Positions 22,023 to 23,702 of a DNA stretch of 23,702 bases are shown here, in pieces. Position 1 is the first letter of the stretch. Every line of letters starts with the position of its first letter. The DNA is from Syncephalastrum monosporum B8922 (lineage: Eukaryota; Mucoromycota; Mucoromycetes; Mucorales; Syncephalastraceae). Position numbers and translations under genes: made by a program. The notes below the pieces were generated by a model. It was not told where the DNA came from and did no database searches. It was given only the letters and a program-made list of their open reading frames with translations. Location of the stretch: the NCBI GenBank assembly GCA_000697355.1, contig JNEN01000925.1:1-23702 (forward strand). Reading direction: 5' to 3'.

Positions 22023-23702
22023 AATACAAACGAAAGCAACGGCATACACGTATATACTCGATAGTGGCCGCCTACGTGGCCAAAAGGAAAATCGGATAGC
22101 TGGGATATAGTATACCTCTCTAATAAAGTCTCCCAATCCTCCCACCTTATCAAGGTGTCAATCCCTTGTCGCGTTCCTATTGCCTTCTAAGAACGGATGC
22201 GAGAAAAGATAAGATTCTTTATGATGAGCCAGAAAAATGGCCCACCACGGAATCACCAGATAGCGCAATCAGATATCCTGATGTATCTGAGTCATTCTCG
22301 CACAAATGCAAGATAAAGCACCATCACCGATGCTGATGATATGTATCAGACGTAAGATGTATATGCCAATCAGTGTTCATGAACAAGGCGCAAGCGTCAA
22401 GGTGCGCTTGCTGCATTCGAATCATCGGACTCATAAATGAAAGGTTGCCAGAAAAAAAGTATGGACCGAATCATGCAGCACGTGGTGATACCTCGTTCAA
22501 AGTTTTGTAAGAAAATGGGGTTCTTTTAATGAATGGAATGTCTGGCATCCCGTATTTTTCATGTCATGTGCCGTAGTTTTGTATTTCATGACCCGTTTGT
22601 TTTATTCTCATGCTTAACACCCACAAAAGAAAACGTAAAGTACGTTAAAAGGTTGTTAAGTATTGGTATTTCAAAATCAGTTTTGGGGCTGTACAGTACA
22701 GATTATTTAGAATTCATACACGTCCATAGTATACCAGTCTCACAAAATTTTGTTTCGGCCGGTCCACTCTCGTGGGACTACAAGCTAGACCTGTCTGTGA
22801 GTGACATTTACAAGGCTCTAAATATATAGACCGTTTCTATTAAGCGTACCAGAGTACTGGCGGACTACCGCAGACGTATGTACTCGAAATGGTTGTATTT
22901 TCTGCTTAGGCATTACTGCTTGTGATGAGCTATAGATTCGGCTCGTGTCGCTAGCATGAGGACACTGTGGTCAATCCACCGGGGCATTAGACTACCTGTT
23001 CAATTGTCATTGCTCGTCCTGCGATCTTTTCCTAGCTTGTAGCTCTGATATGTCTGTACTGTCTTGAAAGTATGAGGTCGATCATGTGTTGGCTTATTCA
23101 ATCCGCGCCATTAAACATACATAAATTATGGCGCCATCTGGGTGGATCACACGGACGGTGCATCAACCAGATATAACGGATACAATCATTTCCACGTGGA
23201 AAACTATGGTCGTGTTCGTGGTTAGATTTACTGGAGCTCCACAATTCTTTTATTCGATGCCGCTTTTACGGTGAAGATTGGGGACTGGATACGCTTATGC
23301 GGAAGAGGGGCTAGAACACGACGATGCAAGATTCAAAGTCATTCCTATTTTCGAAAACATGACATTTTTGCCACATCCTCCTTCTTCAAAGTCTGATCCC
23401 CTTCTTCCCCGGCCAGGCCTTTAGTCCGTGCAACACGGTTAAATTTCAATGATTTAGTTCTGGACTCGCATTACACCGCCCTATTTGACGCTATTCAGCT
23501 GTCCATTATTATTGAAGCTATATGTTCCAGAGAAGAATCACAGTATGGCTCCGTGGAAAAGGTTACACGAACCAAGTGTTATCCATGCCTTTTAGGGTAT
23601 GGTAACGAAGCTTGCTGGCGCTTGCACATTTTGAGGCAGAAGATTCACAAGCCAGGGGAAAGAAATAAGAGAAGAGACCCCAATTGGATGTGCAATGTAT
23701 GA
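22023..23702. other. Gene-poor right end
   Basis: About 1.7 kb after the IML2-like gene. The first 100 bases are its 3' UTR. A 98-codon open frame at 22533-22829 has an AT-rich, unremarkable composition and no recognised motif; I do not call it a gene. A short hairpin (GCAAGCG with CGCTTGC, 22390-22411) is present. I found no tRNA, transposon end or minus-strand gene. Confidence 0.5.
22122..22127 (+). terminator. AATAAA polyadenylation signal of the IML2-like gene
   Basis: A canonical AATAAA lies 100 bases after the stop codon at 22022, at a normal distance for a fungal 3' UTR. Confidence 0.55.

Noticed and set aside
22390..22411. Hairpin GCAAGCG / CGCTTGC as a possible RNA gene or tRNA arm
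   Set aside because: No D-arm, anticodon arm or acceptor stem can be built around it; a 7-bp stem is expected by chance in this length of sequence.

Overview
The window is nuclear DNA from a fungus. All ten protein genes except one are broken by many short GT-AG introns, mostly 49-60 nt, and the products are eukaryotic housekeeping proteins. Compact introns, moderate GC content and the presence of an augmin subunit (lost in budding yeasts) suggest an early-diverging, Mucoromycota-type fungus. That placement is inference from gene content and structure, not from a database comparison.

Layout, left to right: HAUS6 (augmin, minus strand, 323-2459) is divergent from PTC1 (PP2C phosphatase, plus, 3546-4768). 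An AKR7-type aldo-keto reductase (5707-7121), a small protein with three predicted zinc sites (8356-8763), APC5 (anaphase-promoting complex subunit, 9181-12156), RPS0 (small-subunit ribosomal protein uS2, 12734-13755) and a Rab6/Ypt6 GTPase (14019-15179) follow, all on the plus strand. An R3H-SUZ RNA-binding protein (minus, 15680-17023) shares a divergent promoter of about 270 bp with a UCH-L3-type ubiquitin hydrolase (plus, 17293-18365). An IML2/TTC39-family protein (plus, 19062-22022) is last. The final 1.7 kb holds no gene I can support.

The genes form no operon or pathway cluster. Several act in the cell cycle or in protein homeostasis (augmin in spindle nucleation, APC5 in mitotic ubiquitination, UCH in ubiquitin recycling, Ptc1 in MAP-kinase damping), but neighbourhood alone does not link them. 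I found no mobile element, CRISPR array, rRNA or tRNA.

The most notable content is in gene architecture. An 8-nt microexon in the IML2/TTC39 gene and a 12-nt microexon in the UCH gene are both required to keep frame and conserved residues. There are two GC-AG introns (APC5, UCH). The R3H gene appears to have a first coding exon consisting of the ATG alone, followed by an intron carrying a G-quadruplex motif on the opposite strand. A minisatellite lies just upstream of the RPS0 start codon. I do not see a new multi-gene system; the small zinc protein is the only gene without a recognised family.
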